This document shows, piece by piece, positions 1 through 5,609 of a stretch of DNA of 6,779 bases. The notes under the pieces are model-generated. The model was not told the DNA's origin and searched no databases. It worked only from the letters and a program-made list of their open reading frames with translations. The stretch's first letter is position 1; every line of letters begins with the position of its first letter. The position numbers were made by a program, and so were the translations under genes. This DNA is from Candidatus Cloacimonas sp. 4484_140 (GTDB taxonomy: Bacteria > Cloacimonadota > Cloacimonadia > JGIOTU-2), in assembly GCA_002049945.1 (NCBI GenBank), contig MVCT01000068.1, positions 1 to 6,779 on the forward strand, in the 5' to 3' direction.

Positions 1-410
1 AAAGTAATAAAATTGTGATTAGGAAGACGCGAAAACCAAGGTTGATCATCAAGCCATTTCGATATTGGATCGTCAAGGCTCAATACACCTTCCTTCGCAA
101 GCGAGACAACGATTGCTCCCACAAAGGTCTTACCGATGCTCGCTGTAAGCATGCGCGATTGCGGCTTCATTGGAATCTTTGATTCAACATCATCTATGCC
201 AATTGCAACAACTTCAACTGTTCCGTCGGGCAGAATGTAGGCAGCGGTTGCTCCCGGAAACTTGTATTGATCATGAAGCGTTTCAAGCTCTGATTGAAAT
301 CGTGCTTTTAAGGTCAATTGGTTCGTAGGTTTTTGACAACCGATACTTATCGCCATCACCAGACCAACCAAGCTAAGCGAGATTCGTGCTACTCGACGTT
401 GATGTGTCAT
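1..410 (-). CDS. Serine beta-lactamase / class C-like hydrolase lipoprotein, N-terminal part
   Basis: My reverse-strand translation is open from 410 to the left edge, giving 136 residues with the C-terminus outside the window. Residues 1-25 look like a lipoprotein signal: a basic start (MTHQRRVAR), a hydrophobic stretch, then ISIGC with Cys25 as the likely lipidated residue. Position -3 is Ser, so the lipobox is not ideal. The mature part reads FPGATAAYILPDGT (51-64), then TASIGKTF with the SxxK nucleophile motif at Ser91-Lys94, then LSLDDPISKWL. This order is typical of the beta-lactamase (AmpC/esterase/D-Ala-D-Ala peptidase) fold. Such proteins are usually anchored outside the cytoplasmic membrane and hydrolyse amides or esters; the true substrate cannot be told. 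I chose ATG 410 over ATG 416 because an AGGAG site lies 8 bases before 410 but only 2 before 416. It is separated from coaBC by an insertion sequence and has no evident link to CoA synthesis. Confidence 0.85.
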   Translation of the reverse strand, partial: MTHQRRVARISLSLVGLVMAISIGCQKPTNQLTLKARFQSELETLHDQYKFPGATAAYILPDGTVEVVAIGIDDVESKIPMKPQSRMLTASIGKTFVGAIVVSLAKEGVLSLDDPISKWLDDQPWFSRLPNHNFIT

Positions 411-418
411 CAGCATTT

Positions 419-423
419 CTCCT
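419..423 (-). promoter_or_regulatory. Ribosome binding site deciding the hydrolase start
   Basis: AGGAG on the minus strand is 8 bases upstream of ATG 410 and only 2 upstream of the in-frame ATG 416, so 410 is the better start. A TATATT hexamer about a dozen bases further upstream could be a -10 element, but I see no matching -35, so no promoter is called. Confidence 0.6.
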
Positions 424-448
424 GCTTTTCGCAAAATATATTTAATTT

Positions 449-473
449 GGTAATTGACTTATTTCCGGACCAA
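449..473 (+). repeat. Left terminal inverted repeat of the IS1595-like element
   Basis: This 25-base end matches the reverse complement of 1242-1266 at 19 of 25 positions by my alignment. The outer GGTAATT and inner CGGACCAA blocks are identical; the mismatches fall at repeat positions 8-9 and 14-17. Confidence 0.8.
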
Positions 474-481
474 GCTAAAAA

Positions 482-1261
482 ATGAGCTTGGTTATGAAAG
501 AAAAGATAGAAAGAGCGATTCATGGTTTTGAGTGTCCAAAATGTGGAAGTGATCATCTTTATAAAATCAAAGATGATCGCTTCAAATGTGCGCACTGGTT
601 TTTTAAATATAGTCCTATAAAATTGAAAGATGATTTGGAGATACTCCATTATTTTAGTCTTGTGATTCCAGCAAATAAGACTGCGAAAGATCTTGAATTC
701 AATTATGGTAAAGTAAGAAGAAAATATATGAAATATCGACAAGAAATACGTGACTATCTGGAGAAAGAGTTTAGTAAACTTTCTGGAGAGATTGAATGTG
801 ACGTCCGCCAGCTGGCGGATCGTCGGTAGGCGCAAAGGCAATCGTGGCGGGGGTGCACATGGAAAAGTAACCGTCTTTGGCATGCCTGAAAGGAAAGGTA
901 AAAAATCTATACAACTCTTGTTGATAATGTGTCTGCTGAAACTCTTATGGGAGAGATAAAAAGTCATGCCGAGAAAGGGAGAGTTTTCTATACTGATAAG
1001 TTCATATCCTATAAATCTTTGACATTTTATGGAAAATATATTACAGTCGATCATGGTTCATATTTTGCTAATGGAAGAAGACATATTAATGGACTTGGGG
1101 GCTTCTGGTCCTTTGCTAAAGAACGGTTCTTGAGATATCATGGAGTATCTAAAAAACATTTCTTGACATACATTAAAGAAATGGAGTTTAGATACAATTA
1201 TAGAAAAGAAAATCTGTTCCATTTTTTGATAAATATTCACTTTGGTCCGTTTTTAAGCTAA
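482..1261 (+). pseudogene. IS1595-family (ISXO2-like) transposase, frameshifted
   Basis: Three segments in two frames together give one transposase. 482-802 carries the zinc ribbon (CPKC at residues 18-21) and ends at IECD, which contains the first catalytic Asp. About 825-902 reads GRRKGNRGGGAHGKVTVFG in another frame. About 905-1261 returns to the first frame with NVSAETLMGEI, VFYTDKF (second Asp), INGLGGFWSFAKERF and a tail ending at TAA. Lesions seen: the fourth zinc-ribbon Cys appears to be Trp (CAHW, codon 596-598). A 16-base GC-rich palindrome replaces the residues after the first Asp and shifts the frame. A second shift lies in a run of six A at 900-905. The Glu expected in the family's EGFWS block is Gly (GGG, 1097-1099). 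The A-run shift alone could be a sequencing error, but the four together indicate a dead gene. No good ribosome binding site precedes ATG 482. Confidence 0.85.
804..819. repeat. Perfect 16-bp GC-rich palindrome inside the transposase
   Basis: TCCGCCAGCTGGCGGA is its own reverse complement. It sits directly after the codon for the first catalytic Asp, where the family normally encodes a few conserved residues (DESYFGG-like) before GRRKG. The stretch between GAC (800-802) and GGT (825-827) is 22 bases instead of the 15 expected, which explains the frame change. Its GC-rich composition stands out in an AT-rich gene, so it looks like a small mobile or dispersed palindromic repeat. Confidence 0.65.
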
Positions 1262-1266
1262 TTACC
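1242..1266 (-). repeat. Right terminal inverted repeat of the IS1595-like element
   Basis: This is the partner of 449-473 and reads GGTAATTAGC... inward on the minus strand. It contains the last codons and the TAA stop of the transposase. The coaBC stop codon starts 9 bases beyond its outer end. Confidence 0.8.
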
Positions 1267-1275
1267 TAAAATTAT

Positions 1276-2517
1276 TTATCCTACTCCTACAAACCCACCC
1301 TTCACTATATCCAAAATCCTCTGTGCAAGAGCAATCTTACTGTCTTTTCCTTTAAATAAAATCTCACCTTTTGTGTTGATTACAAATATTTTATTCTCAT
1401 CACTCTGGAAGCCGGAATTTGCTTCGCTTACGTCATTGGCAACTATATAGTCAGCGTTCACCTGTTGCAGTCGTTCATAACTCTTTGCTGTGAGCTGTTC
1501 TTCATTCAATCCATATTCTGCCTTAAACGAAACAAGAACTGTTGCCGGCGAGTGTTTTTTCACCTTTTCAATAATTTTCTCAGTGGGGGAGAGCTCGATG
1601 CTGAATTTTTGAGATGAGGGAAGTTTGCCTTTTGCTTTTCTCTTCATTTTCCAGTCTGCAACTGCAGCAGCACCGATGAATACATCTACATTTTTTTCTT
1701 TGAGCTGTGTGGTTACTGTGTTCAGCATGTCTTCTGTAGTTTCAACCGAAATATACTCACATCCTTCAGGCGGAGTGAGATTTGTGGGTCCGCTAACAAG
1801 TATGCAATGCGCACCTCTTCGAACTGCGTCCTGTGCAAGTGCAAAGCCCATTTTTCCAGAACTCTTATTTGTAATATATCGGATGTCATCGATATACTCG
1901 ATGGTGGGTCCGGCAGTTATCATCACGGTTATATCCTGCAAATCTTTAGCATACAATTTTTGAATGACCATCTCGATCACAGTGTCAACGGTTGCGATCT
2001 TTGCTTTGCCTTCTTCATGCACCGGCTCGATCACGTCGATGCCTGCTTTTTTCAGCTTCTCAATATTTTCGATAATGAAGGGATTTTTATACATGGTTTC
2101 ATGCATGGCAGGCACGATCATCACGGGAATGCTGGAGCCGATGGCAGAGGTTACTGTGGAGAGCACAGGCGTGTCATCGATACCGCATGCGATCTTGCTG
2201 AGAGAGTTGCCTGTCGCAGGTGCGACCAGTACAAGGTCACAGCTTTCTTTATGCTCGCCAGCCAGCCAGATGTGCTCTACCTTGCCTGTTAATTCAGTTA
2301 CCACAGGATTGCCTGTTGCCCATTCGAGCATTGCAGGAGTCACGAGCTTTGCTGCTTCCCGGCTCATCACCACGAATACTTCAGCGCCATGACGCATGAG
2401 CCCGCGCGCCAGATCAACACTTCTCAGGCAGCCCACGCTTCCGGTTATGCACAAGGCAATGCGCCTGTCCTGTAGTTCCTGTCCTTTTGTTCCGATTATA
2501 TCTTTGCTTGGATGCAT
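1276..2517 (-). CDS. coaBC: Bifunctional phosphopantothenoylcysteine decarboxylase / phosphopantothenate--cysteine ligase
   Basis: This cytoplasmic fusion of 413 residues catalyses the two steps after 4'-phosphopantothenate: ligation of cysteine (CoaB) and FMN-dependent decarboxylation to 4'-phosphopantetheine (CoaC). The CoaC flavoprotein domain is at about 18-185: ITGSVGC near 24-30, VEHIWLAG with the catalytic His82, APATGNSLSKIACGIDDTP at 99-117 and PAMH at 136-139. The CoaB domain is at about 195-405: TAGPT (201-205), NKSSGKMG (217-224), AAAVADW (283-289), KGKLP (296-300) and VSFKAE (329-334). Where bacterial CoaC has PAMN and a cysteine flap followed by GRM, this protein has PAMH and EEGKAKIA (168-175), a pattern I associate with archaeal enzymes. 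It overlaps the decarboxylase gene by 22 bases. GAGGTG lies 5 bases before the chosen ATG. It is the last gene of the operon, and its stop codon is nearly abutted by an insertion sequence. Confidence 0.95.
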   Translation of the reverse strand: MHPSKDIIGTKGQELQDRRIALCITGSVGCLRSVDLARGLMRHGAEVFVVMSREAAKLVTPAMLEWATGNPVVTELTGKVEHIWLAGEHKESCDLVLVAPATGNSLSKIACGIDDTPVLSTVTSAIGSSIPVMIVPAMHETMYKNPFIIENIEKLKKAGIDVIEPVHEEGKAKIATVDTVIEMVIQKLYAKDLQDITVMITAGPTIEYIDDIRYITNKSSGKMGFALAQDAVRRGAHCILVSGPTNLTPPEGCEYISVETTEDMLNTVTTQLKEKNVDVFIGAAAVADWKMKRKAKGKLPSSQKFSIELSPTEKIIEKVKKHSPATVLVSFKAEYGLNEEQLTAKSYERLQQVNADYIVANDVSEANSGFQSDENKIFVINTKGEILFKGKDSKIALAQRILDIVKGGFVGVG

Positions 2518-3659
2518 GTTAACACCTCTTTTATGTCATGAATAAATTTGTTTATTACCTTTTTTGTTACTGATGGACGAAGCACGATGCGCAGGTGATC
2601 AGTAAAAAGCGAGATCGCCCATCCTTTGTCACGCAAAGCTTCTGCGATGAGCACAATATTATATTTTGGGGACGTAATACCCACGATGTTCATAGTCGGA
2701 GGAAGGATCGGGGAGAGCTCTTCGATCTTATCAAGCTCTGCAATAAGATAGTTCGTCACGTGCATGCACTTCTTAATGATGTCATTATAACCCTCAAATC
2801 CGAGATAGTTCAGCATACCCCACACAGCAATGACAGATGCGCCCGAACGGGAGCTTACAAAGGTGGTCTGTGCCGTATTTCCACCGGATAGATAGCTCAC
2901 ACTCCATTTGATTTTTTCGGTCAGTTCTTCATTTCTGAAGAGAATCCCGCCTGCCGGAATAGGGCACATGCCCATTTTATGAGGATCGATCGTGATAGAA
3001 CTCACACCCGGAAAAGAAAAATCAAAATCTTCAACATCATAATTCATGTCCTTTAAAAATGGAATAACAAATCCGCCAAATGCTGCATCGATGTGCAGGT
3101 AGAGTTTATATTTCTCACACAGTGCAGACAGTTCGGAGATCGGATCGATCATGCCGAGTTCGGTCGTACCTGCGATACCCACAATGCAGAATGTGTCGTC
3201 ATCGATAGCATTTTCTGTCTCTTTAGTATCCATCTGCCTTTGCTCGTTTACTTTTACAGTTTTTATGTTCAAATTGAGAATGTTTGCACTTTTGTAGAGC
3301 GAGAAGTGGGCGGTTTCGGGCACAATAATTGTATGCTTTCCTGAAAGCTCGCGGTATGCCCAGAGAGCAAGAAAATTTGCCTCTGTACCGCCTGTAACTA
3401 TATTGCCATAAGCATTGGGATTATGCAGCAGACTTCCCAGCATGTGAATGGCTTCTTTTTCCAGTTCGACCACACCGGGGAAGAGATTTGCATCGCCTAT
3501 ATTTCGATCAATAAAAGTTGAAAAAAGCTCCTGTGCAAACCGGTCGGAATAGGTACACATTGTGCTGATAACATTGCCGTTTTTATAGGATTTATCATGT
3601 TTGAGGGTGGATTGGATGAGTTCCAGCACCTCGTTTTTGGGAAGGGACGTTCTATTCAT
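2496..3659 (-). CDS. mfnA: PLP-dependent L-aspartate decarboxylase (MfnA-type; aspartate/tyrosine decarboxylase)
   Basis: This is a group II PLP decarboxylase of 387 residues from the chosen start. It most likely converts aspartate to beta-alanine for the ligase encoded in the same operon. Motifs, numbered from the upstream ATG at 3665: GGTEAN (92-97, cofactor phosphate), PETAHFS with His120 stacking on PLP, HIDAAFGG with Asp193 binding the pyridine nitrogen, and DPHKMG with the Schiff-base Lys230. The length and motifs match archaeal MfnA, which is known to act on tyrosine (for methanofuran) and/or aspartate. Sitting between panB and coaBC favours the aspartate role; this is inference from context. 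No pyruvoyl-type PanD is seen here. ATG 3659 is preferred over ATG 3665 because AAGGA is 8 bases away from the former and only 2 from the latter. It overlaps the end of panB by 8 bases and coaBC by 22, implying translational coupling. Confidence 0.9.
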   Translation of the reverse strand: MNRTSLPKNEVLELIQSTLKHDKSYKNGNVISTMCTYSDRFAQELFSTFIDRNIGDANLFPGVVELEKEAIHMLGSLLHNPNAYGNIVTGGTEANFLALWAYRELSGKHTIIVPETAHFSLYKSANILNLNIKTVKVNEQRQMDTKETENAIDDDTFCIVGIAGTTELGMIDPISELSALCEKYKLYLHIDAAFGGFVIPFLKDMNYDVEDFDFSFPGVSSITIDPHKMGMCPIPAGGILFRNEELTEKIKWSVSYLSGGNTAQTTFVSSRSGASVIAVWGMLNYLGFEGYNDIIKKCMHVTNYLIAELDKIEELSPILPPTMNIVGITSPKYNIVLIAEALRDKGWAISLFTDHLRIVLRPSVTKKVINKFIHDIKEVLTCIQAKI

Positions 3660-4452
3660 AAACATGTTCCTTATCAGGATAGGTCTTGTTTTTCACATCT
3701 TGTTTGAATGCAGACACACTTTGATAAATGGTCTCGAAAAGGTTTGCATAACGCTTCACAAATTTGGGGTGAAAGGCAGGGTCCATACCAAGTAGATCGT
3801 TTATGACGAGCACCTGTCCGTCGCAAAATCTTCCAGCCCCAATGCCGATAGTTGGAATTTCAATGCTTTCCGTGATCTCTTTGCCAAGCATTTCTGGGAT
3901 AGATTCCAAAACCATTGTGAATGCACCTGCCTGCTCGATATCCTTTGCTTCTGCAAGCAGTCTTTCCTGGTCTTCAGCTTTCCTGCCAACCACCTTGAAG
4001 GATGAATAGGTTTGTGGAAGTAGCCCAATATGTCCCTGCACAGGAATGCTGTGTTCGACAAGATAACTGATAGTATCAGGAAAATACCCTTCCAGTTTGA
4101 TAGCATCTGCTCCTGCTTCTATGAACCGCTGTGCATTTTCCAATGCGATATCTTTGTTCTCATAGGAATGGATCGGCATGTCGCCCACAATGGGAAGATT
4201 ACCAGCGCCTTTTGAGACTGCATGGACATGGTAAAGCATCTGCTTCATAGTTACGTTTTTTGTGGCGGAATCACCCTGAAAAACCATTCCGAGACTATCT
4301 CCTACGAGGATGAGGTCTATGCCGACTGAGGAAAAGATCTTAGCCATCTGAAAGTCATAGCAGGTGAGCATTACGATTTTCTCTTTATGTTTTAGTCTTC
4401 GTATATTATCAACTCGAGATATCTTTGAGCGAGAATTACTAGAAATAATCAT
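3652..4452 (-). CDS. panB: 3-methyl-2-oxobutanoate hydroxymethyltransferase (ketopantoate hydroxymethyltransferase)
   Basis: The 266-residue product is a cytoplasmic TIM-barrel enzyme that transfers a hydroxymethyl group from a C1 donor (5,10-methylene-tetrahydrofolate in bacteria) to 2-oxoisovalerate, giving ketopantoate. Visible family motifs: MLTCYDF (28-34); LVGDSLGM (49-56) with metal ligand Asp52; VGDMP (89-93) with Asp91; AIKLEG (117-122) with Lys119 and Glu121; GHIGLLPQ (140-147); VLESIP (181-186) with the likely catalytic Glu183; IGIGAG (202-207); and the C-terminal FVKRYANL (231-238). The length is normal and no key residue is missing. AAGGA is 5 bases before the ATG. Upstream lies the 266-base repeat-rich gap after panE; downstream it overlaps the decarboxylase gene. 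It may be transcribed from the upstream operon or from a promoter within the gap; I cannot identify one with confidence. Confidence 0.96.
   Translation of the reverse strand: MIISSNSRSKISRVDNIRRLKHKEKIVMLTCYDFQMAKIFSSVGIDLILVGDSLGMVFQGDSATKNVTMKQMLYHVHAVSKGAGNLPIVGDMPIHSYENKDIALENAQRFIEAGADAIKLEGYFPDTISYLVEHSIPVQGHIGLLPQTYSSFKVVGRKAEDQERLLAEAKDIEQAGAFTMVLESIPEMLGKEITESIEIPTIGIGAGRFCDGQVLVINDLLGMDPAFHPKFVKRYANLFETIYQSVSAFKQDVKNKTYPDKEHVYE
3668..3672 (-). promoter_or_regulatory. Ribosome binding site deciding the decarboxylase start
   Basis: AAGGA, inside the last codons of panB, is 8 bases before ATG 3659 but only 2 before ATG 3665. This favours the shorter protein beginning MNRTSLP. Confidence 0.6.
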
Positions 4453-4457
4453 TTTTA

Positions 4458-4462
4458 TCCTT
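4458..4462 (-). promoter_or_regulatory. Ribosome binding site of panB
   Basis: AAGGA lies 5 bases before the panB ATG at 4452. It is within the intergenic gap and outside the repeat cluster, so panB keeps its own translation signal and does not rely on coupling to panE. Confidence 0.6.
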
Positions 4463-4481
4463 TAATTTCTAATAAGAATTT

Positions 4482-4513
4482 TTAACCACAAAATTCACGA
4501 AAAAACACGAAAA
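4482..4513. repeat. Dispersed-repeat-like segment with CACGAAAA units
   Basis: The segment begins TTAACCACAAA and continues with two CACGAAAA units 10 bases apart. Its first 11 bases recur exactly at 4597-4607. From memory, similar segments (on the other strand, TTCGTGTTTTTCGTG...GTGGTTAA) occur between genes in many unrelated prokaryotic genomes; this is a recollection, not a search result. Confidence 0.4.
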
Positions 4514-4531
4514 TGGTGTTTAAGAAAAATA

Positions 4532-4554
4532 TTCTAAAAAGTTCCATTTTAGAA
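4532..4554. repeat. Small hairpin, 8-base arms
   Basis: TTCTAAAA (4532-4539) and TTTTAGAA (4547-4554) are perfect inverted repeats around a 7-base loop. There is no GC-rich stem with a T-tract, so it is not a convincing terminator on either strand. Confidence 0.55.
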
Positions 4555-4561
4555 ATCGAGA

Positions 4562-4577
4562 AACCGTTGAAACGGTT
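4562..4577. repeat. Inverted repeat AACCGTT-GA-AACGGTT
   Basis: Perfect 7-base arms are separated by 2 bases. The compact symmetry suits a dimeric regulator site better than an RNA hairpin. It shares the AACCG/CGGTT core with TTAACCG at 4642-4648. Confidence 0.5.
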
Positions 4578-4595
4578 AATGTATTTTTTTGTTTC

Positions 4596-4625
4596 ATTAA
4601 CCACAAACTTAAGTTGGTGGTTAAT
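4596..4625. repeat. 30-bp near-perfect palindrome centred on CTTAAG
   Basis: The two 15-base halves pair at 14 positions; the only exception is A at 4605 opposite G at 4616. The outer arms are ATTAACCAC and GTGGTTAAT and the centre is AACTTAAGTT. It is the axis of the larger fold-back of the gap. It could be an operator, the tip of a fold-back element, or a recombination or transposition end. Confidence 0.7.
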
Positions 4626-4657
4626 AAGAAGATAGGAACTTTTAACCGATTCATCTG

Positions 4658-4673
4658 TTTCCAAAAATGGAAA
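4658..4673. repeat. Small hairpin TTTCCA-AAAA-TGGAAA
   Basis: Perfect 6-base arms surround a 4-base loop. Its TTCCATTTT block on the minus strand mirrors the same block at 4542-4550 on the plus strand, marking the outer ends of the large imperfect inverted repeat. Confidence 0.45.
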
Positions 4674-4718
4674 ATTTACTAACATATGTCTAATCATAAA
4701 CTTTTTAAAGTGGTCTCA

Positions 4719-5609
4719 TTATCCATATTTTTCTAAAAAATGTATTGAGTCATAGAGAAATTCGTTCATCGGTACAGATATGCCGTGCTTCTTAGCTCTT
4801 TGTATGATAGCGCCTGTGATGTAGTCCAGCTCTGTCTTTTTGCCCCTTTTTACGTCCTGATACATGGATGAGTAATTTTGATATTTACTCAGCCGGTCAA
4901 TGGTTTTGATCACCTTATTCCTATCGACTGAAATGCCTTCTTTTTCTGCAACTGCGATCACTTCATCGATGACTTTTTCTACAAGATTTCGCAGTTCAGG
5001 TTTAGAGAGCATGTTCGTGCGTATTTGCAGCAGTGTGGTTAGAGGATTCACAAAAGAATTGATAGTGAGTTTGAGCCATTCTTCATGAAGGATATTGTCT
5101 GTTATACGTGTAGAAAATTGACTGTTTGTGAATATCTCATATACTTTTTCTGCTGATTTAGTATTATCCAAAACGACTTTTCCCCAGGAAGTTCTGACTT
5201 CACCCGGACGGATAATTTCTGCGCCGATGCCTGTAACTGCGCGAATGATCTCATTAGGCAGGATGCCTTTCACTTCCTCTTTCACGCCGATGCCATTCTG
5301 TATAAGCATGAAGACGGAGTCATTTTTTACAATGCTCTTTAAATCTTCGAAAACAGTTTTAACATCATAAGCTTTGGTTGCAACAATAATAAGAGAATTA
5401 TCCGGAATCTTTTTTAACTCCCGTGTGGTTAGCACTTTGCTCATAAGAGTCTGAAAGCCGGAGAGAAGGATTCCCTGATTTTGTATGACCTTAAAATGGT
5501 CTCTGTGATGATGTTCCTTTTTACCGACGAGTGTAACATCATACTCGCGTGAGATCGCAGCTGCCAGAAATGTTCCGATAGCGCCAGCTCCGATTATGAT
5601 GATATTCAT
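4719..5609 (-). CDS. panE: 2-dehydropantoate 2-reductase (ketopantoate reductase)
   Basis: The product has 296 residues, a normal length for the family, and reduces ketopantoate to (R)-pantoate with a nicotinamide cofactor (NADPH in E. coli; some archaeal enzymes use NADH). It begins with a Rossmann fold, IIIIGAGAIG, with the GxGxxG loop at Gly7-Gly12. It continues with VATKAYD (76-82) and LIQNGIG (102-108). The C-terminal helical domain has EEWLKLTINSFVNPLT (176-191), in which Lys180 and Asn184 match the catalytic and substrate-binding residues of the E. coli enzyme (Lys176, Asn180), and SSMYQDVKRGKKTELDYITG (247-266) with Ser248 and Glu260 (E. coli Ser244, Glu256). No key residue is missing. 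Its ATG overlaps the stop of the ligase gene as ATGA, and GGAG lies 5 bases upstream. The 266-base gap follows its stop codon. Confidence 0.95.
   Translation of the reverse strand: MNIIIIGAGAIGTFLAAAISREYDVTLVGKKEHHHRDHFKVIQNQGILLSGFQTLMSKVLTTRELKKIPDNSLIIVATKAYDVKTVFEDLKSIVKNDSVFMLIQNGIGVKEEVKGILPNEIIRAVTGIGAEIIRPGEVRTSWGKVVLDNTKSAEKVYEIFTNSQFSTRITDNILHEEWLKLTINSFVNPLTTLLQIRTNMLSKPELRNLVEKVIDEVIAVAEKEGISVDRNKVIKTIDRLSKYQNYSSMYQDVKRGKKTELDYITGAIIQRAKKHGISVPMNEFLYDSIHFLEKYG

Larger units (their letters stand above)
449..1266 (+). mobile_element. IS1595-family insertion sequence, degenerate (818 bp)
   Basis: The element is bounded by imperfect 25-bp terminal inverted repeats at 449-473 and 1242-1266. 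It contains one transposase gene whose stop codon lies inside the right repeat. Both ends start GGTAATT and carry CGGACCAA. The size and single zinc-ribbon plus DDE transposase fit the small IS1595/ISXO2-like elements. That family usually makes 8-bp target duplications, but the flanks (TTTAATTT on the left, TAAAATTA on the right) do not match, so the duplication has decayed, never existed, or the flanks have rearranged. The right end sits 9 bases from the stop codon of coaBC, so insertion was just outside the operon's last gene. The transposase carries several lesions, so autonomous movement is unlikely. Confidence 0.8.
4453..4718. other. AT-rich, repeat-packed gap between panE and panB
   Basis: All other gene junctions in this operon overlap, so a 266-base gap is exceptional. 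It contains a dispersed-repeat-like segment (4482-4513), a hairpin (4532-4554), a short inverted repeat (4562-4577), a 30-base near-palindrome (4596-4625) and another hairpin (4658-4673). TTAACC or GGTTAA occurs five times. The arms flanking the central palindrome share blocks in mirrored order, so the region from about 4542 to 4672 can fold back on itself. A 71-codon minus-strand reading frame (4482-4697) crosses it, but it resembles no protein I know and is better explained as a by-product of the repeats. The likely nature is a non-autonomous insert or an internal regulatory region; the sequence does not settle which. Confidence 0.6.

Noticed and set aside
435..448. Promoter for the hydrolase gene (TATATT near the left end of the insertion sequence)
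   Set aside because: The hexamer is suitably placed, but there is no -35 partner and AT-rich sequence gives such matches by chance; an archaeal TATA box here would put the transcript start at or past the ribosome binding site.
410..1054. Minus-strand open frame of 214 codons opposite the transposase
   Set aside because: It lies entirely antisense to a recognisable transposase, has no family resemblance, and its Phe/Ile/Ser-rich composition is what the complement of this AT-rich gene gives.
1807..2392. Two overlapping plus-strand open frames opposite coaBC
   Set aside because: They are shadows of a well-conserved gene whose motifs are all on the other strand.
4532..4673. Transcription terminator after panE
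   Set aside because: The hairpins are AT-rich and not followed by a T-tract in the right place for an intrinsic terminator on the minus strand.
4482..4697. Minus-strand open frame of 71 codons between panE and panB
   Set aside because: It is made of the inverted repeats of the gap, has no recognisable domain and no convincing ribosome binding site.
4453..4718. CRISPR array or tandem-repeat locus
   Set aside because: The repeats are short, inverted and unequally spaced, with no regular repeat-spacer pattern.
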